Assembly (NCBI GenBank): GCA_933207985.1
Contig: OW240921.1
Coordinates: 96,821,326-96,885,325 of the forward strand
Reading direction: 5' to 3'
Source of the DNA: Pelobates cultripes
Taxonomy: Eukaryota > Chordata > Amphibia > Anura > Pelobatidae
Length of the DNA: 64,000 nucleotides
This document shows, piece by piece, positions 9,004-21,410 of the stretch; the first letter of the stretch is position 1, and the number at the start of each line of letters is the position of its first letter. Both the position numbers and the translations under genes were made by a program. Below the pieces are notes generated by a model. It made no database searches and was not told the origin of the DNA. It saw nothing but the letters and a program-made list of their open reading frames with translations.

Positions 9004-11293
9004 ATCTTTGTTTTGTGTCTTGGTGTCTTCACCAAACTCCGATTTGTCCCTTCTTCTGTAATTCTTTTAAATACCTGTTTTACATCTTGCCACAGGTGGA
9101 TCTTTACTTCTGCCTTAATGTCTACCTTATATTTCTTTTTAACATGTCTACTGTACTTTTAGGTATTGAACTATTTGTTCTGTGTGCCTTATCTTAACTT
9201 TGTTTCTTCTTAGTTTCTGTAAATGAAATGTGTTGGGTTTACATTGTTCTTGGTCTAATTTAAAAGTGCAAGGACAGAGGTTGCAATTACAGTCCAACAG
9301 GAGAAACTGCCACTTTCCTCCTTCAGTAGGTGATTATGTAAAGGGATCATATCATTATGTATTTAACATTGCTTATTTAATGCTCTTTTTCACAAATGTG
9401 GCAAAAAATAGCTTTACAGACAGAGGAATATACAATTAGACTGAAACACTTATTTTTTGCGATTACAAAAAGAGTGGTGAAACCTGTCCTGTGGGATTTA
9501 AACTAACATTTCTGACACTTTTATACAAAATGTTATACAACAGGGCACTTGAGTTTGCAATCTAATGGGATGATGTACATCAAGGTCACAGGGAATAAAA
9601 GAATCCTACAGTATGAAGGAGATGGAAAATATATTTTGGTTGTATGGTGGAATAAAAGGTCTGCAAACAAGGAAATTTGCTAAACTTGAGATGTCAGGAA
9701 TTCACAAGCCTATTACAAAATTTAGGCTAATATATTGAAATTGGAGGAAACAACCCCAATGCCAGCTAGGTTTCCTGATAGAATTTTGGCTAAATAATTT
9801 CTATAGAATGGCCCAGAGGGCAATATGTAGAAAAGAACAATGATGTCTGTACCACTGTAGCACACATCTCTTGGGAAGTGTATGGATGTTTATGTAATAT
9901 CTATTTATTTTTAGCACCAATGAAGACAAACAAGCTATTAAAAAAAAAATTGAGACATGTTCCTATAGGACTCCGAAAAGTTTAAAGCACAGACTTCTAG
10001 GGAGACAGCTTTTCCTATACTTCCAAATACATGAACATGAACAAAAGTGACTAACATGAAATTTAAGTAATGACAATACTCAACGGTGTCAACAAAATAA
10101 TATAAATATAAAAATATCCGGGCATTAAATTATTCTTTAATTTATATACAGTGATTTCCTGATTGCCTGAAGAGTTCATCAACTCAGCTTTTCATAAACG
10201 TATGTTTACCATTAAATACCTCACCTTAATTTGTTTCTGAAATATGAGTTACGTGTATCAGCAACACCGAACATGCCGATACATTTACATCACTTAGATC
10301 TATTTTTTATGATACAATCGGGATTTATGATCTCGGACAAAAAAACAGGGGGCTAATGCTCATTGTTCAGTTTCTACCAAAACAACTTTTTTTATTGCAC
10401 GGGTAGTTATTCACTGTAGCGAAGATTGAACTAGGGGTTCAGGGGTTTATTTACTAAACTAGAATTGTGGAGAACAGGCCAGGGAATTTTAGTTCAAAAT
10501 GGAATCTGTAAAATAAAAATACTCCAACTCAATTATCAGCTGGGCAAGTTAGGAATAACATTTTTTTTTTGTTGTTTTTTTTTCTTCCGGTTTTGTGAAC
10601 ATAGTCCACAGTTTTTTCAATAAAAATGTCGGAATATAGAAAAAACAAACCCCCAAATAAACCCAGAAACAAACTGAAACAAAAACAAAATTGAAATGGC
10701 AGTAGAAAATAATCTATAGACCCAGTCATAAAAAAGCAAATGTAGCAAATAGTTAAGAGACAGACTTAGTTTCATAAATGTCAGCAAAAAAAACTGTAAA
10801 TAGCCCTTGTCTCCCTCATCAATTAGTTAAAAAGTACTTGTGCAGATTAGTACAGTTTAGAACACTGGGCCATAGACGGTTAAGTCACCGAACTGAAGAG
10901 CAGGGTCTGTAGCAAGGAGCAGGCAGAAGAGGGACACCACTAGAGGGCTACCCACTATTAGCGGCTTTGGGGGGGGGAGCACCAGCATAGGGTCCGAGCA
11001 TCAGATAATATTGTAGGCAGACTGCAATAATTGATGAAAGCCAGAGCGAAGGTTAAATCTGTGAAGGAGCTGGTCTGTATTTGCCTGCCTACACCAGCCA
11101 GCTCCTTCACACTACAAAACTTCAGGAAGCTACTGAAGGAGCAGGATATGAGATTTTAAGCCCGTCCCTCCTCAGTAGGACTTCATCACAAATCACACCG
11201 TGTTGGAGCTGCTCTCTTCTTGAGGGAAGAGGAAGGTGATGCAGCTTCCAGTAGTCAGTAGCACTGGACCACCAGGGTAAGCGGCTTAACAAT
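9004..11293. other. No gene recognised; fragments of small repeats
   Basis: Mostly unique AT-rich DNA. Around 10405-10470 are two fragments like the termini of the 7346-7491 MITE. No open frame shows a known domain. Confidence 0.45.
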
Positions 11294-11304
11294 GTATTGT
11301 GCTG

Positions 11305-11600
11305 GGGGAGAGGGACAAACAGGGATGGGAGGAGAAAGAGAAATGGATATTTGAGGACAGGGGGAGATGACGCTATGTGGAGGTGAAGAAATTGGTGCTG
11401 GAAGGGGATAGAAGTTGAGAGGGAGATGGGGTTGAGGGGAAAGAGGGAGATGGGGTTGAGGGGAAAGAGGGAGCTGGAAATGAGAGAAAGGGTGATGAAA
11501 CTGGATGGGAGAGAGGGAGATGGAGCTGAGTGGAAGAGAGGGAGATAGAGTCGAGTGAGGAGAAAGAAGGAATGGGGGTGATAGAGGGAGAAACTGCCTG
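11305..11600 (+). repeat. Purine-rich tract
   Basis: About 300 bases of G/A-dominated sequence with recurrent GGGAGATGGGGTTGAGGGG units. The complementary strand is therefore a pyrimidine tract, giving artificial Ser/Pro/Leu-rich frames. Confidence 0.85.
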
Positions 11601-11884
11601 TAAGCAGAGGTTTCCATGGAAGCACGGCTACAAACAGAAGGGTACAGCCCATAATCTGTTAGGGGACCGGCCATGCTTTGGGCACCGGCCCAAATTGCGG
11701 AATCCAATAATAGCATGCTCTTCTGACAAGGTAGAGCCTCTCAACATGCACAGCCGCACTGGGAGGAAGTGATGTCCAATCTATTCTTTCCATTGCTCAG
11801 AGGAGGTCATGTAGGAAGACAGAAACCGGCCTCATGGAAAAGGTAGGCAAAGAGCAGGGTGACTAAAGCATCTTAAATTTAAAT

Positions 11885-12215
11885 ATTTGTGTTTGTGTGT
11901 TTCATTGTCAGTGCTCGTGTATGTGTGTCTGTCAGTGTTCTGCCTGTTAGTGCGTATATGTGTGGGTCTGTTAGTGTTTGTGTGCCTGGCAGTGGGTGTG
12001 TGTATGTTTGCCTGTACATGGCTATAAGACATGTGTGTGTATGTTTGTCAATGTGTCTGGCATTGAGAATCACTGTGTGAATGTATGTCTGTCTGGCACT
12101 TTGTATATGAGTATGTGGGTGTATCCCCATGAGTGTGACTGTAATGTAATATTTATGTGTCACACTCATGGGAAGGGATACACATGCATGGGGATGTGTG
12201 TGCATGTGTGTGTTA
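11885..12215. repeat. TG-rich degenerate minisatellite
   Basis: Degenerate GTGTGTGTCTGTCAGTG-like units. Contains a strong inverted repeat at 12119-12183. Confidence 0.8.
12119..12183. repeat. 21-bp hairpin inside TG-rich tract
   Basis: 12119-12139 pairs with 12159-12183, all 21 positions complementary with one three-base bulge and a 19-base loop. The arm begins GTGTATCCC and ends GAGTGTGAC. Confidence 0.85.
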
Positions 12216-13990
12216 ATGAGGGCTCAACAACTGTATTTGTAATGATCCATAAGTGTTATGATGGCAGCCCTTTTGGGGGGGACGAGTTTTAAGGCTGTGC
12301 GTGCGGAGTAATATGCCATCACCCACTGGCAGGAAACTGTGCCATATGCAGTGGGGACACAAGAAGAAATACCCACCACTTGGCACCAGGGACCTTGGCC
12401 CATTAATTTTAGTATCGCTTGCATTATATTTTTATTATGGGTGCCAGAGAGGGACTCATGTCCAAGTTCCAAGTGGGGGACTCATGTCCAAGACGAGAGT
12501 TGCCTCTGCAAGTGGGCTTTGGGTTGTATTAATCTCTCACCCACCACTTATTGTGTGAGGGTTACAGGAAAAGAGTTGAAGGAGCTTCACCTTGTAAATA
12601 AAGAAACAGTAAAGACCCCTAATGTAGTTCAACTTTCTCTAGGAGGTAACTAAGGTCCACTCTTTCTTATTTTATAAAAGTAACAATTTCATGAAATATG
12701 TAATTTTATAAATGAGCTCAGTTAGCTGGGAGGTTGCTCTTACTTACTTGCTTTGAGTGCTTACTCAAAAAATATGTGAAGGCACTCAAAGAGAAGCATT
12801 CTATTGGAGAATTGCAGCAATGTGTATTAATTTGGAATGTTCCAATAAAAAAAAAAAACTGAATGATATCCCTACCCCACCTCAATTTTTTTGTGAGTTT
12901 ATGAAGAAAACCCAATTTGCTCTTGGACAGCAATCATATGTTTTATTCACCTTTTTTCCATCATTATCATTAAACTTGAGGACGCACGTTGAAGCTTACA
13001 AAGCTTGATGCATTACATTGGTACACAGATTCCAAAGCTGCTTACGGGATTTTTTTCTCCACCCAATGAGCACATATTGTCTGTTCCGAAGATTATACAA
13101 CCAATTCCGTTTGGGTTATCTTGGGTGGATTGAAAGAGATTAAAGACTGAGTTACGGAGAAGTTATTGGGTTTGTCTGACTAACGTAATCATCTAGTCTA
13201 CGTGAAGCCAGGGTTCACACAACGAACACATAAAAAATGTCTGTTATTTGTCGATTACCATAGCAACGCATCTGTAACTAAGTCAGGAGTCAATAACAAA
13301 TACCTAAGATGTTACTCTACCTGATAGCAGAAACATGTTTGTAAAAACCATCGCAGCCTGCTGTTTAATGCAATATATGTCAGACCGTCTTACAGTGAAC
13401 AGGTTAACAAAAGAAGACTGATTAATTACGGGGGCTTTCTAATGGAAAAATAATCACTTACAGCTCTCTGTTCATTCCACTTAAGGCATTCTGAACTCTA
13501 TACAAGTGTTATGTTACCATCTGGCAAACTTCCCTTTATTAGAGCACATTTTAAATTTTTTGTAAAAACACACACAAATAGCCATTTTTAACCTCTTCCT
13601 TGTCAAAAAGATGATGCAAATTATTGGCTAAAGCAGTTCCATGTCTAAAAAGAGCTATATACAGAGTTGACACGGTAACGGTAACTAAAATAACATTGGT
13701 TTTAACATTGATGTGAACACATTCGGACAGGGAATATACCAAATTGGATAAGGTTTTCATAAACTGCAATATTTACATTGCAGGGTTAAGTCCTCCTCTA
13801 TTGGCTGTCTACTAGACAGCCACTAGAGGGACTTCCGTGAGGTAGAGGGGCACTGCGGGAACCTGCTGTGCCAGGAAAACAAATATATTTTCCTGGCACT
13901 GGAGAATCCTTTAAATATTTACTCAGCCTCTCTGCAGCATCTCTCCAATCATCTAAAAAGGAGAGAGAATGGAAATGGAATGGTATAAAT
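12216..13990. other. No gene recognised
   Basis: Unique-looking sequence with short frames only and no recognised family. Confidence 0.45.
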
Positions 13991-13994
13991 CAGG

Positions 13995-15376
13995 GGGTCG
14001 GGGCCTAACAAGCAAGCTGAGCAGTCGCATGATAGCTGGGGTCCCGCTTTGCTTGCCAATTATCTAAGAATACTCACTACAACCCGAGTTCGGGGTACCC
14101 TGGTGAAACATCTGATACTTTACCCAAGTGATTTTGGTGATTGGGGGCCCAAGGTGGTTTAACGCGTCCTGTAGGTGACATAGCTGGGGAAAGATGGCCG
14201 CTCTCCTCGGCCATGCAACGAAGGTGAGGATCCACTGACATTCTACCAGTACCCCCTGGACTGGTGGGGGTGATCCCGGTTCGCTCCTGAGAGGCAACCC
14301 ACCTGCAATGAACCTACACAATGGTGCTGTACGAGCAGAATGTAAACGTGGTGTCCCGCAAAATGGCAAAAGCCACGTGTGCTCCCAAGCACAACGAAGA
14401 GAAGCCTGACTTGCTGTCTAGGTTGGATGACCTATTCAATGCCTTCTGGACAAAACTGGCACTTAGGGAGCAGCAGGCTAAAACGCACAGACCTGAGGAG
14501 CACTCACCTATGGTTGCCAGCACACTCCATTCACAGATGCGCACGCCCTCGAACAGAGAGGGCCCGAACATGGCGCCAAAGACGGGCATGCAAACCCATA
14601 TGCCGAAACCAGCTCACAATCATGGAGAACTGCAGCTAACCCTGCTCCAAGAAGCCTGTCACATCCAGATCTGTCTATCACAAAGAGCCTGCTTCACAGC
14701 TCACCCCGGGTTTCGGGACCACTCGGACAGACCCTACAAGCCTCAAAAAGCCTGCCTTTTCTCCACAATATATCTGCAGGTCTCTCTGCAGGATGGCTAC
14801 TGAGCCAGGCAGTGAGACTCCTGGCTGGACTGTGGAGTACACCAGTGGGGCATTGGCTGACCTCGAGACGCAGGAGCCACCATCTCACGCATGGTCTTCC
14901 AGCAATGCACCCAAGATACCTATACTGTATGAATAATAGTCATTCAGTTTACCTCCTCCTGCACTCCTTTTTTTTACTTTTCTCTTTCTGTTCTCAATGA
15001 TGGACTCATACCTAGCTTATGTGTTAGGCCTCCTGTGAGGATTTTTCATCAGTCACAGTCCCTATAGTGCGCATCTCTATACTCTGATAGTCTATAACTA
15101 GCCTGCACTGAATTCATGTTGGCCTGCAACCATTCTTCCTAGTATGTCTTATGACATTTGTTAGCTACACCGCTCACATTTATTCTCGTAATTGTCTGCT
15201 AAAATGTCTCTCAGCCTGTATGTACCACTAGGCACGCAAAACTTATTCTTACTAAAAAAAATGAGCTGTATTACCAACTGCCCTATACTATATAACTGTA
15301 TATACTAATTCTCTTGCCACTGCTGTTGGGGCAGTGCAAGACTGTCTGCTCCTCTGAAGCACAACAAAAAAAAAAA
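13995..15376 (+). pseudogene. Internally deleted L1/Tx1-like retrotransposon
   Basis: Starts with a GC-rich GGGGTCGGGGCCTAACAAGC leader and an AAGATGGCCGC segment typical of vertebrate L1-like 5' UTRs. A 160-codon plus frame at 14321-14803 has a charged stretch (HNEEKPDLLSRLDDLF) that fits an ORF1 N-terminal region. Instead of an ORF2 it passes into a non-coding tail ending in an A-run at 15363-15376. The AP-endonuclease and reverse transcriptase are absent, so this is a deletion derivative. Family assignment is inference from layout; the polarity and poly(A) end are seen directly. Confidence 0.55.
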
Positions 15377-16620
15377 ATTTAAATGAAAAAATGTATAAAT
15401 CAAAGTCAGGTTCAAATAAAAAAAATTAGTATGCCAGGGAAATTGTTCAACATCTCTCAAAAATAAATCACCTTCAATACAACTCTGTGAAGTCTTAATT
15501 CAAGAGAACAATTATATTGTAGTATCTGAAAGTACAACTATTATAACAATAATTTGACCATATGCTGAGGCTGCAAATAAGTGATGGAGGGGATAGCGAG
15601 GCAAACATTGATATGGGGACTCCTGCAGATTTTCTTTAATCAACAAAAAAGGTTTGTCAGAGACAGAAGTGACTGAACGCATAGCTTAATTTCACCATAA
15701 CCACTGCATAAACTTTAGTGTTTATGGGGCTTGAAGTGTCCCTTTAACTCCTAATTCCCTTCAGAACTGCCAGTGCCCTGGTGAATGGTCCTTTGTCTCC
15801 TGTTGTTGCAGAGAACTGGAAGAATTACTGATCTTCTACAACTGGGATCTCATACTCTGGCACTCCAGATGTTGATGGCCTCTCAATTCCCAAGAATTCT
15901 TTGAATGCAATAGATGGCCAGCGAATCATAGGAGTTCTGATTCAGTAACATTTAGGTGGACAGAAGGGGAGATGCCGGCTTTTCAGAGAAGCTCATTATG
16001 ATAAATCAGTTCAACCTTGCGTGTGTTTCACCTGTCAACGTCCATCCTTTTATTAAAGACTCATAATGGTGGCCACAAGAAACTGACAATGTTACTTACA
16101 TTTGTTTAGTAGCAATGTATATGCTCCTTAACTGAATACAGTTGATGGGCAAACTTAATCCGGATGAAGGAAAGTTCTACCAAGAGACTTTGAAAAAGAA
16201 GCAAGTCCTTGACAGATGTTTCAGTGGACAACAGGAGGAGCCTAGGAGTGTATTAACTCATTCCTCCTTCCAGATGATACATAATTCAAGTTCTACTCCT
16301 GCAGGCAATGACCTATTCTTATGCAGATGTTGGTTGCTTGAAAGTCAAATGTAAAAGACAAAAGCTGACACGCACTAGTGCAGTTAACTCCATTCATTAT
16401 GGACTGTACTTTCCTTATAAAATGTTAACATTACAAAGAGGAGATTTAGCTATAATTTGGTCTCTGTAGGTCCTATGTAAACAACAAAACAATGATTATG
16501 CTCTAATACACCCTGAATACATTTTGAACATTATTTGGAAAGCTGAGTTTTAATTGAGAACAGTTTGTCAGTCTGATATGTAACATTATTATTTGTATTT
16601 ATATTAAACTTAGTCTGTCC
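15377..16620. other. Mostly unique DNA with a T2-like MITE remnant
   Basis: No gene recognised. A terminus reading AAGTGTCCCTTTAA at 15734-15747 matches the end of the TTAA-type MITEs described below. Confidence 0.45.
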
Positions 16621-16639
16621 TGTACACAGAACCAGGGCA

Positions 16640-17890
16640 AGGATTTTTAGCTACACAGGCGAAGATGCATTTTGTTACCCCTCCCTCCCTCCCCACCATG
16701 CAAAAAAAAACAAAACGTCTTCATCTGTGTGTCTTGTAACCACTCCTTTCGAATTTCTTAGCCACTTTAGTGTTTCATACCCCCTCTTTTGAATGCCTTA
16801 CCCTTTTTGTGCTTTAGTGTATTTTATTCCCTCTTGTGTGTCTCTTCCTCCCCCCAGCCCCTTTGTGTGTCTCTTACCCCCAGCCCCTTTCTGTGTCTAA
16901 TTCGTACCCAGTCCCTTTCTGTGTCTCATTCTTACCCAGTCGCTTTCTGTGTCTATTTCTTACCCCAACCCCTTTTCTGTGTCTCTTTTCCCCCCAGTCC
17001 CTTTCTTCATCTCTTTCTCCCTTAGCCCCTTTCTGTGTCTCTTTCTCCCCCCAGTCTATTTTTTTTGTCTTTCTCCACCACAGTACCTCTGTGTATCTCT
17101 TTATCCCCTCAGTCCATCTTGTGTGTCTCTCCCCTTCAGGTCTCTTTGTGTGTCTTTCCTCCCAAGCCAAATAAACATAGATATTCAGGCAAAAATGCTT
17201 ACATTTACAAAGACAGAAACATACAGACACACAACCATAAAGGCACACAGGCATTGCTTTTCAAGCACACCGTCCCAAAGATATACAGACACACAGTCAT
17301 AAAAGGCACACAATCAAACACAGTCATACAGGTACACTGTCATACAAACACAGACATAATCATACAGAGACTAACAAACACAGATACATACAGACACATT
17401 CACACAGAGCCATACAGAGCATACACACATACAGAGACATACCGGCATACAGAAACATACATATATACAGAAACACATATACAGAGACATACACAGACAT
17501 ACAGGCATACAGAGAAATACATACAGAGACATATATGCATACAGAGACATACAGACAGTCACAATTACATACTTACATCTGTTCAATCTGGTCCCTGGGA
17601 TGCACACTGTCTGGCTCTGTGGAGTCCTGTCCTGCAGCCCAGCCCCATCAATGCGGATCAAACTTGTTGTATGCGCCTCCACACAGCCTGCTGCATACAC
17701 CAGGGTAGGAGGCTGGGCGGGTGGTAAGAGGCTGGCATCCACAGGCAGTAAGACCTGGGCTGCGCTGAGGGTAGGAGGCGGTTGTGCTCGGCCACGCTTC
17801 AAAAAGTAACCGGCTGGAGAGGAGTTGAGTGTGCTTCCCTCCTGCCAGACAGCCTGACATTGCGCCCACCACGAGAAGGGATTGAGCAGC
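16640..17890. repeat. Composite minisatellite region, probable non-autonomous element without clear ends
   Basis: Three blocks in order: a pyrimidine-rich minisatellite with units like CCCCTTTCTGTGTCTCTT at 16850-17165; an ACAGACATAC-type minisatellite at 17165-17580; and a GC-rich block at 17600-17880. The same order (simple repeat then GC-rich module) is seen in the proven hAT elements of this window, but I could not find matching ends or a TSD here. Confidence 0.5.
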
Positions 17891-17949
17891 CAATAACTTT
17901 TATATTAACAAACCAATTTCAGTGATATTACATACAATGAATGCTTTAC

Positions 17950-18300
17950 GTAAAGAGATTTGTATAGAATGTGACATATTTTGAATGAGCTCCATTTGCA
18001 GCCTCACAAAGTTGGGCTCTTTCTATTGCATTGTTCGAAACATAAGTTAATGCTCGATTCTCTAGCGCTCTAGTGTTGGAATTTCTACTCGGATATTCTC
18101 CTTGAGCTGCTGAAATCTGTTCACGTACACCCGTTCCTTCAGATGTCCCCACAGGAAGTAATCGGGAGCTGAAAGGTCGGGCAAACGTGGCCAATTTAGC
18201 TAGGAATTTCTTGAAATGATCTGCTCCTTGAACAGATGACATTTTGAAAATAAAATTCCACTATATTTGCACGTTGTTCCTCAGTAAGATGAATCTCCCA
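17950..18300 (-). pseudogene. Mariner-like DDE transposase relic, internally deleted
   Basis: On the minus strand at about 18062-18200 the translation contains LSAPDYFLWGHLKERVY followed by VNRFQQLKENIRVEI and a stop. This matches the C-terminal block around the third catalytic acid of DDxD mariner-like transposases (the PDxxPxDFFLWG pattern). Just upstream, at about 18210-18290, an N-terminal-like TEEQRANIVEFYF appears, with the middle of the protein missing. The longest unbroken frame here (17946-18242) is in another frame. Stops and frameshifts make it dead. No terminal inverted repeats were identified. Confidence 0.6.
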
Positions 18301-19079
18301 AGACTCAGTTATAATATGTACCTGCTGATCTTCTAGCAAATACACTATTTACCTGTCAAATCCTACTCTGAATTTTGGCCTAGCCTGTATAAGTACACAG
18401 TGCCCGCTCTTAACTGTCAATGTACAAGGAAATGTACTCTATTTATGTGTATCCAACTCCAAATAATTCCCTCCGCTCTCAGAGTACATATACATTGCAT
18501 GCTATGCTTGAGTGACAGTTCACCATGACTTAGTAAACCAAATATTATTTCACCTTAAAGAATGATCCTTTTATGTTAAATAATCCATACTGTATATATT
18601 CTGCAAAAAAACAAGTTTACCCAGCAATCAAAGTCTTTTGCCTGGAAGACAAAATCCATAATAATCAACCAAATAAGTGTCAAATAAATATACTTATTTA
18701 AACATTAACATAATCAAACTACTAAATCTCTTAGAATATTATACTGTGCAGACTAGAGGCTGGAAATTCTAATCCATTTAACGGCTCAAAAAAAAAGAGA
18801 TTTATGCATTTATAAATCACAGCATTTGATTGGCCAGTTCTCACAAGACACATGGTCTGCAGCTCTGCGCGGTGTCTCAGATGGCTGGCCGGGCAGATAG
18901 GAGGGGCCTCCCACCTGGCTGCATACTGAGAAAGCCGCCGGGCCCCCTCCTGGTGTCGTACCCTCGGTCACTGACCGAGGACTCAACACAGTCTGCCCTT
19001 AGGCGGATTAGGCAGCCGCAAGGCCCCAGCAAGAGCAAGGGCTTAGGCGGCTGCCTAAACCACCTAATTATAGAGCCGT
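18301..19079. other. Unique DNA and a GC-rich repeat remnant
   Basis: 18301-18830 shows nothing recognisable. 18830-19079 is GC-richer, with CTTAGGCGG/GCAGCCGC inverted pieces resembling a fragment of a dispersed frog-type repeat. No coding evidence for the 90-codon frame there. Confidence 0.4.
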
Positions 19080-19345
19080 TTAAAGGACACTGTAGCCGCT
19101 AGTTCCACTACAGCTTAATGCAATTTTTTGGTGCCTATAGCTTGTTTGGTGCATATAGCTTGTTTCTGCATATAGCTTGTTTCAGAAGCAGTTTTCTTCT
19201 GCTCCGTAAAACTTTCTCTTGTGACTGTCACTCTGACAGCCACTAGAGGGACTTCCTGGGTTTTGTCCTGCAAAAATTGCATGAGCAACATTCAGCATCC
19301 ACGCTTTATAGACACTGAACGCTCCCCATGGAGATGCATTTACAT
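19080..19345 (+). mobile_element. T2-like MITE fragment
   Basis: Begins TTAAAGGACACTGTAG, the terminus shared by the longer copies at 31719 and 49681, and continues with their internal landmarks (CACTAGAGGGACTTCCTGG, then ACACTGAACGCTCCCCATG). The distal end is missing. Confidence 0.65.
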
Positions 19346-19384
19346 ATTGTCAGTGGAACCTGAACACACAGACTGTATCACTCA

Positions 19385-19700
19385 AAGATAATCCATATAC
19401 CGGTCCTTGGACTGGCCGGGTTAACAAACGAACAAAGTCAGTATAACAAGCCGAGTTTAACAGGAGTACAGAAGTCTGAATAATCGATATACAAACCGAG
19501 GTCAAAAGAGTAGAGAAGACAGCATAAACTTATTGACAAGAGCCAGAATATATCACTAAACAATATCACAAGAGGAACGCGCTATTGGGCTACCATAAAC
19601 CACAACAGGGCAACAAAGAATGGGAGAAGTAAGTATATATAAGCATCACTTAATTCTGATTGGTCCAATTACTCTTGGAATTGACCAATATTTGTAGAAT
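19385..19700 (-). repeat. Decayed LTR fragment, Gypsy type
   Basis: Word order and composition (CAGGAGTACAGAAGTC, GACAGC, CACAACAGGGCAAC, then GGGAGAAGTAAGTATATATAAGC, ending near GATTGGTCC) parallel the LTR at 60448-61124 read in the same orientation. Alignment by eye only, and strongly diverged. Confidence 0.4.
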
Positions 19701-20900
19701 GTACTTGACCATCGTAATCTGAGCTCTGAAATCATTTATATGTGCTGAATTTGGTCTACCAATAACCTCCACATTTTTCCCTATGGATGGATGTTGTCAG
19801 CCAAGTTGGCGTGGCAGCCTCAGCAAGAAAAGTGCGACCCTCCGGTAAAGGTAACTAAAACAATTGTTTTTATTGATTTTGAGGTGTGGCGGGGGGAGGT
19901 TGGGGAGCTGAATCTAAATTAGTTAACCAAGGCTTTAGCATTAGGAGTACTTAATTGTATTCCTAACACTGTTGTGTTTCTTTAAATTACATTCTTATCT
20001 GAAGATCAATTCCTCCTCTTCAAACATGGAAGGGCAGAATGGACAGGACAACTGTGACAGGTGACATGGGAGATGTCCCAACCTCTAGTGTATACCTGAA
20101 ATAGCAGTGAAACCCAAATTCAATTTAATTTAGGAATGAATCTTCACAAAATATAGTTTCATGTGCACATTTGCTATCAATTTAGCAAGTGCCGGTGAAA
20201 TTGCATTCTATCTGTTATACAATGTCTATATTTTTTTTTTTCTAATTTCGAATATATACTTTTATGTCATTCTCTTCCTCAAAGTCAGATGCTTATCTGT
20301 TATTTTTGAGACCAGAATCCTATAACATTTTAACTTTGAAAAACAATCCCAGCAACTGGTTGCTATCCCTATTTGCAGTGAAGAGGTTAACTGCTGACTA
20401 CAATGTGTCTGGGCATCCTGGTAGCATTGCTAACCATGCATTCAATGAGCTTGATTGATAGACCCTCCCTTCTCCTTTCTTTCTGGGATTTTCTATTATT
20501 TTTCTGCATCCAGCTCTCCTCGGGGAGCCACCACGCTTGGTTTACAGACTCGCATCCTAACTTTCTCCCTTATGACCTCCTACACTGAGGCCGAGAGCAC
20601 CAGCACCTGGTCTGCCGAGAGAAAGAACAATGTCAATGCTAAACAGATTTTGTTTGTGCATGCCAAGTTCTGCAGGCCTACCTGCCCTGAATGGCTATGA
20701 GGTTGTGGGGGGACTGAGTCATCAAAGACAGGGCTAGCACATGGCAGGGTAAAGCTCCAACAATGACTCTGTCAGACCTCCTGGTATGCCAAATAGAAAC
20801 ACAGTTAATCCATTCGAGCTGCTGAAACAATAGCAAGCAGAGGTTGTACTCACTCACGGCCCCTCTATAGTGTGACCAAGTACCGAATGGAATAATGATA
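19701..20900. other. No gene or repeat recognised
   Basis: Short frames without motifs; nothing to support a gene. Confidence 0.45.
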
Positions 20901-20989
20901 CAGGATAGTACACCTCTGTCACCACTGCCTCTGTGTAATGACAACTCTGAGCACTGGCTTGGAATTATGTCAGTTGAAGTCCAACTGAA

Positions 20990-21410
20990 CTATTATAGAA
21001 CCCTCTACATCACCCTCATAAAAAAAATAAAAATAATTCTACCAAGAACGCAAAAGGAACATAGAATCTGTTCTCCCTCATATTAAATGCCGTCCATGCA
21101 CTTATTAAGAAAAGACCAGCCAGCTGTTTGATGTCCAAGAAAAGTTCTTTGTTTAACTTCTTGCCCCAATGTGCTTCTGTCTCTGCTTTTGTCCTAGTAA
21201 TAAAGCCGCCACGTTTCAAGAAACGGCACGTTCTCCCCGGTATGTGTCTAATGTGGGGTATCCAGATGTCCTTTTTTAATAAGGATGGATGGAGCATGCA
21301 TACTGAATTGCCTTCTTGAATGATAATTCGTTTAGATAGCCATCTCCAATTCAGCTCACCTCAGTCTAACACTTTAAGTAGCAGGGGGCAGACAGAATAA
21401 TGGAAAAGGC
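20990..21410 (-). repeat. Unassigned module, copy 1 of 5
   Basis: Core 21080-21320 aligns by eye with copies at 27.1, 34.9, 36.8 and 37.9 kb. Landmarks on the plus strand, in order: GCCAGCTGTTTG, TTGCCCCAATGTGCTTCTGT, GGCACGTTCT, CCAGATGT and GAATGATAATT. On the minus strand a frame of about 70 codons stays open, with the block KAETEAHWGKK shared with other copies. I do not recognise the family. The tail 21319-21410 is itself duplicated at 23494-23585. Confidence 0.7.

Noticed and set aside
16789..17174. Ser/Pro/Cys-rich frames as a secreted peptide
   Set aside because: They follow the period of the CCCCTTTCTGTGTCTCTT minisatellite.
17035..17727. 230-codon plus frame and overlapping minus frames
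   Set aside because: Composed of pyrimidine-rich and ACAGACATAC minisatellites; no non-repeat domain.
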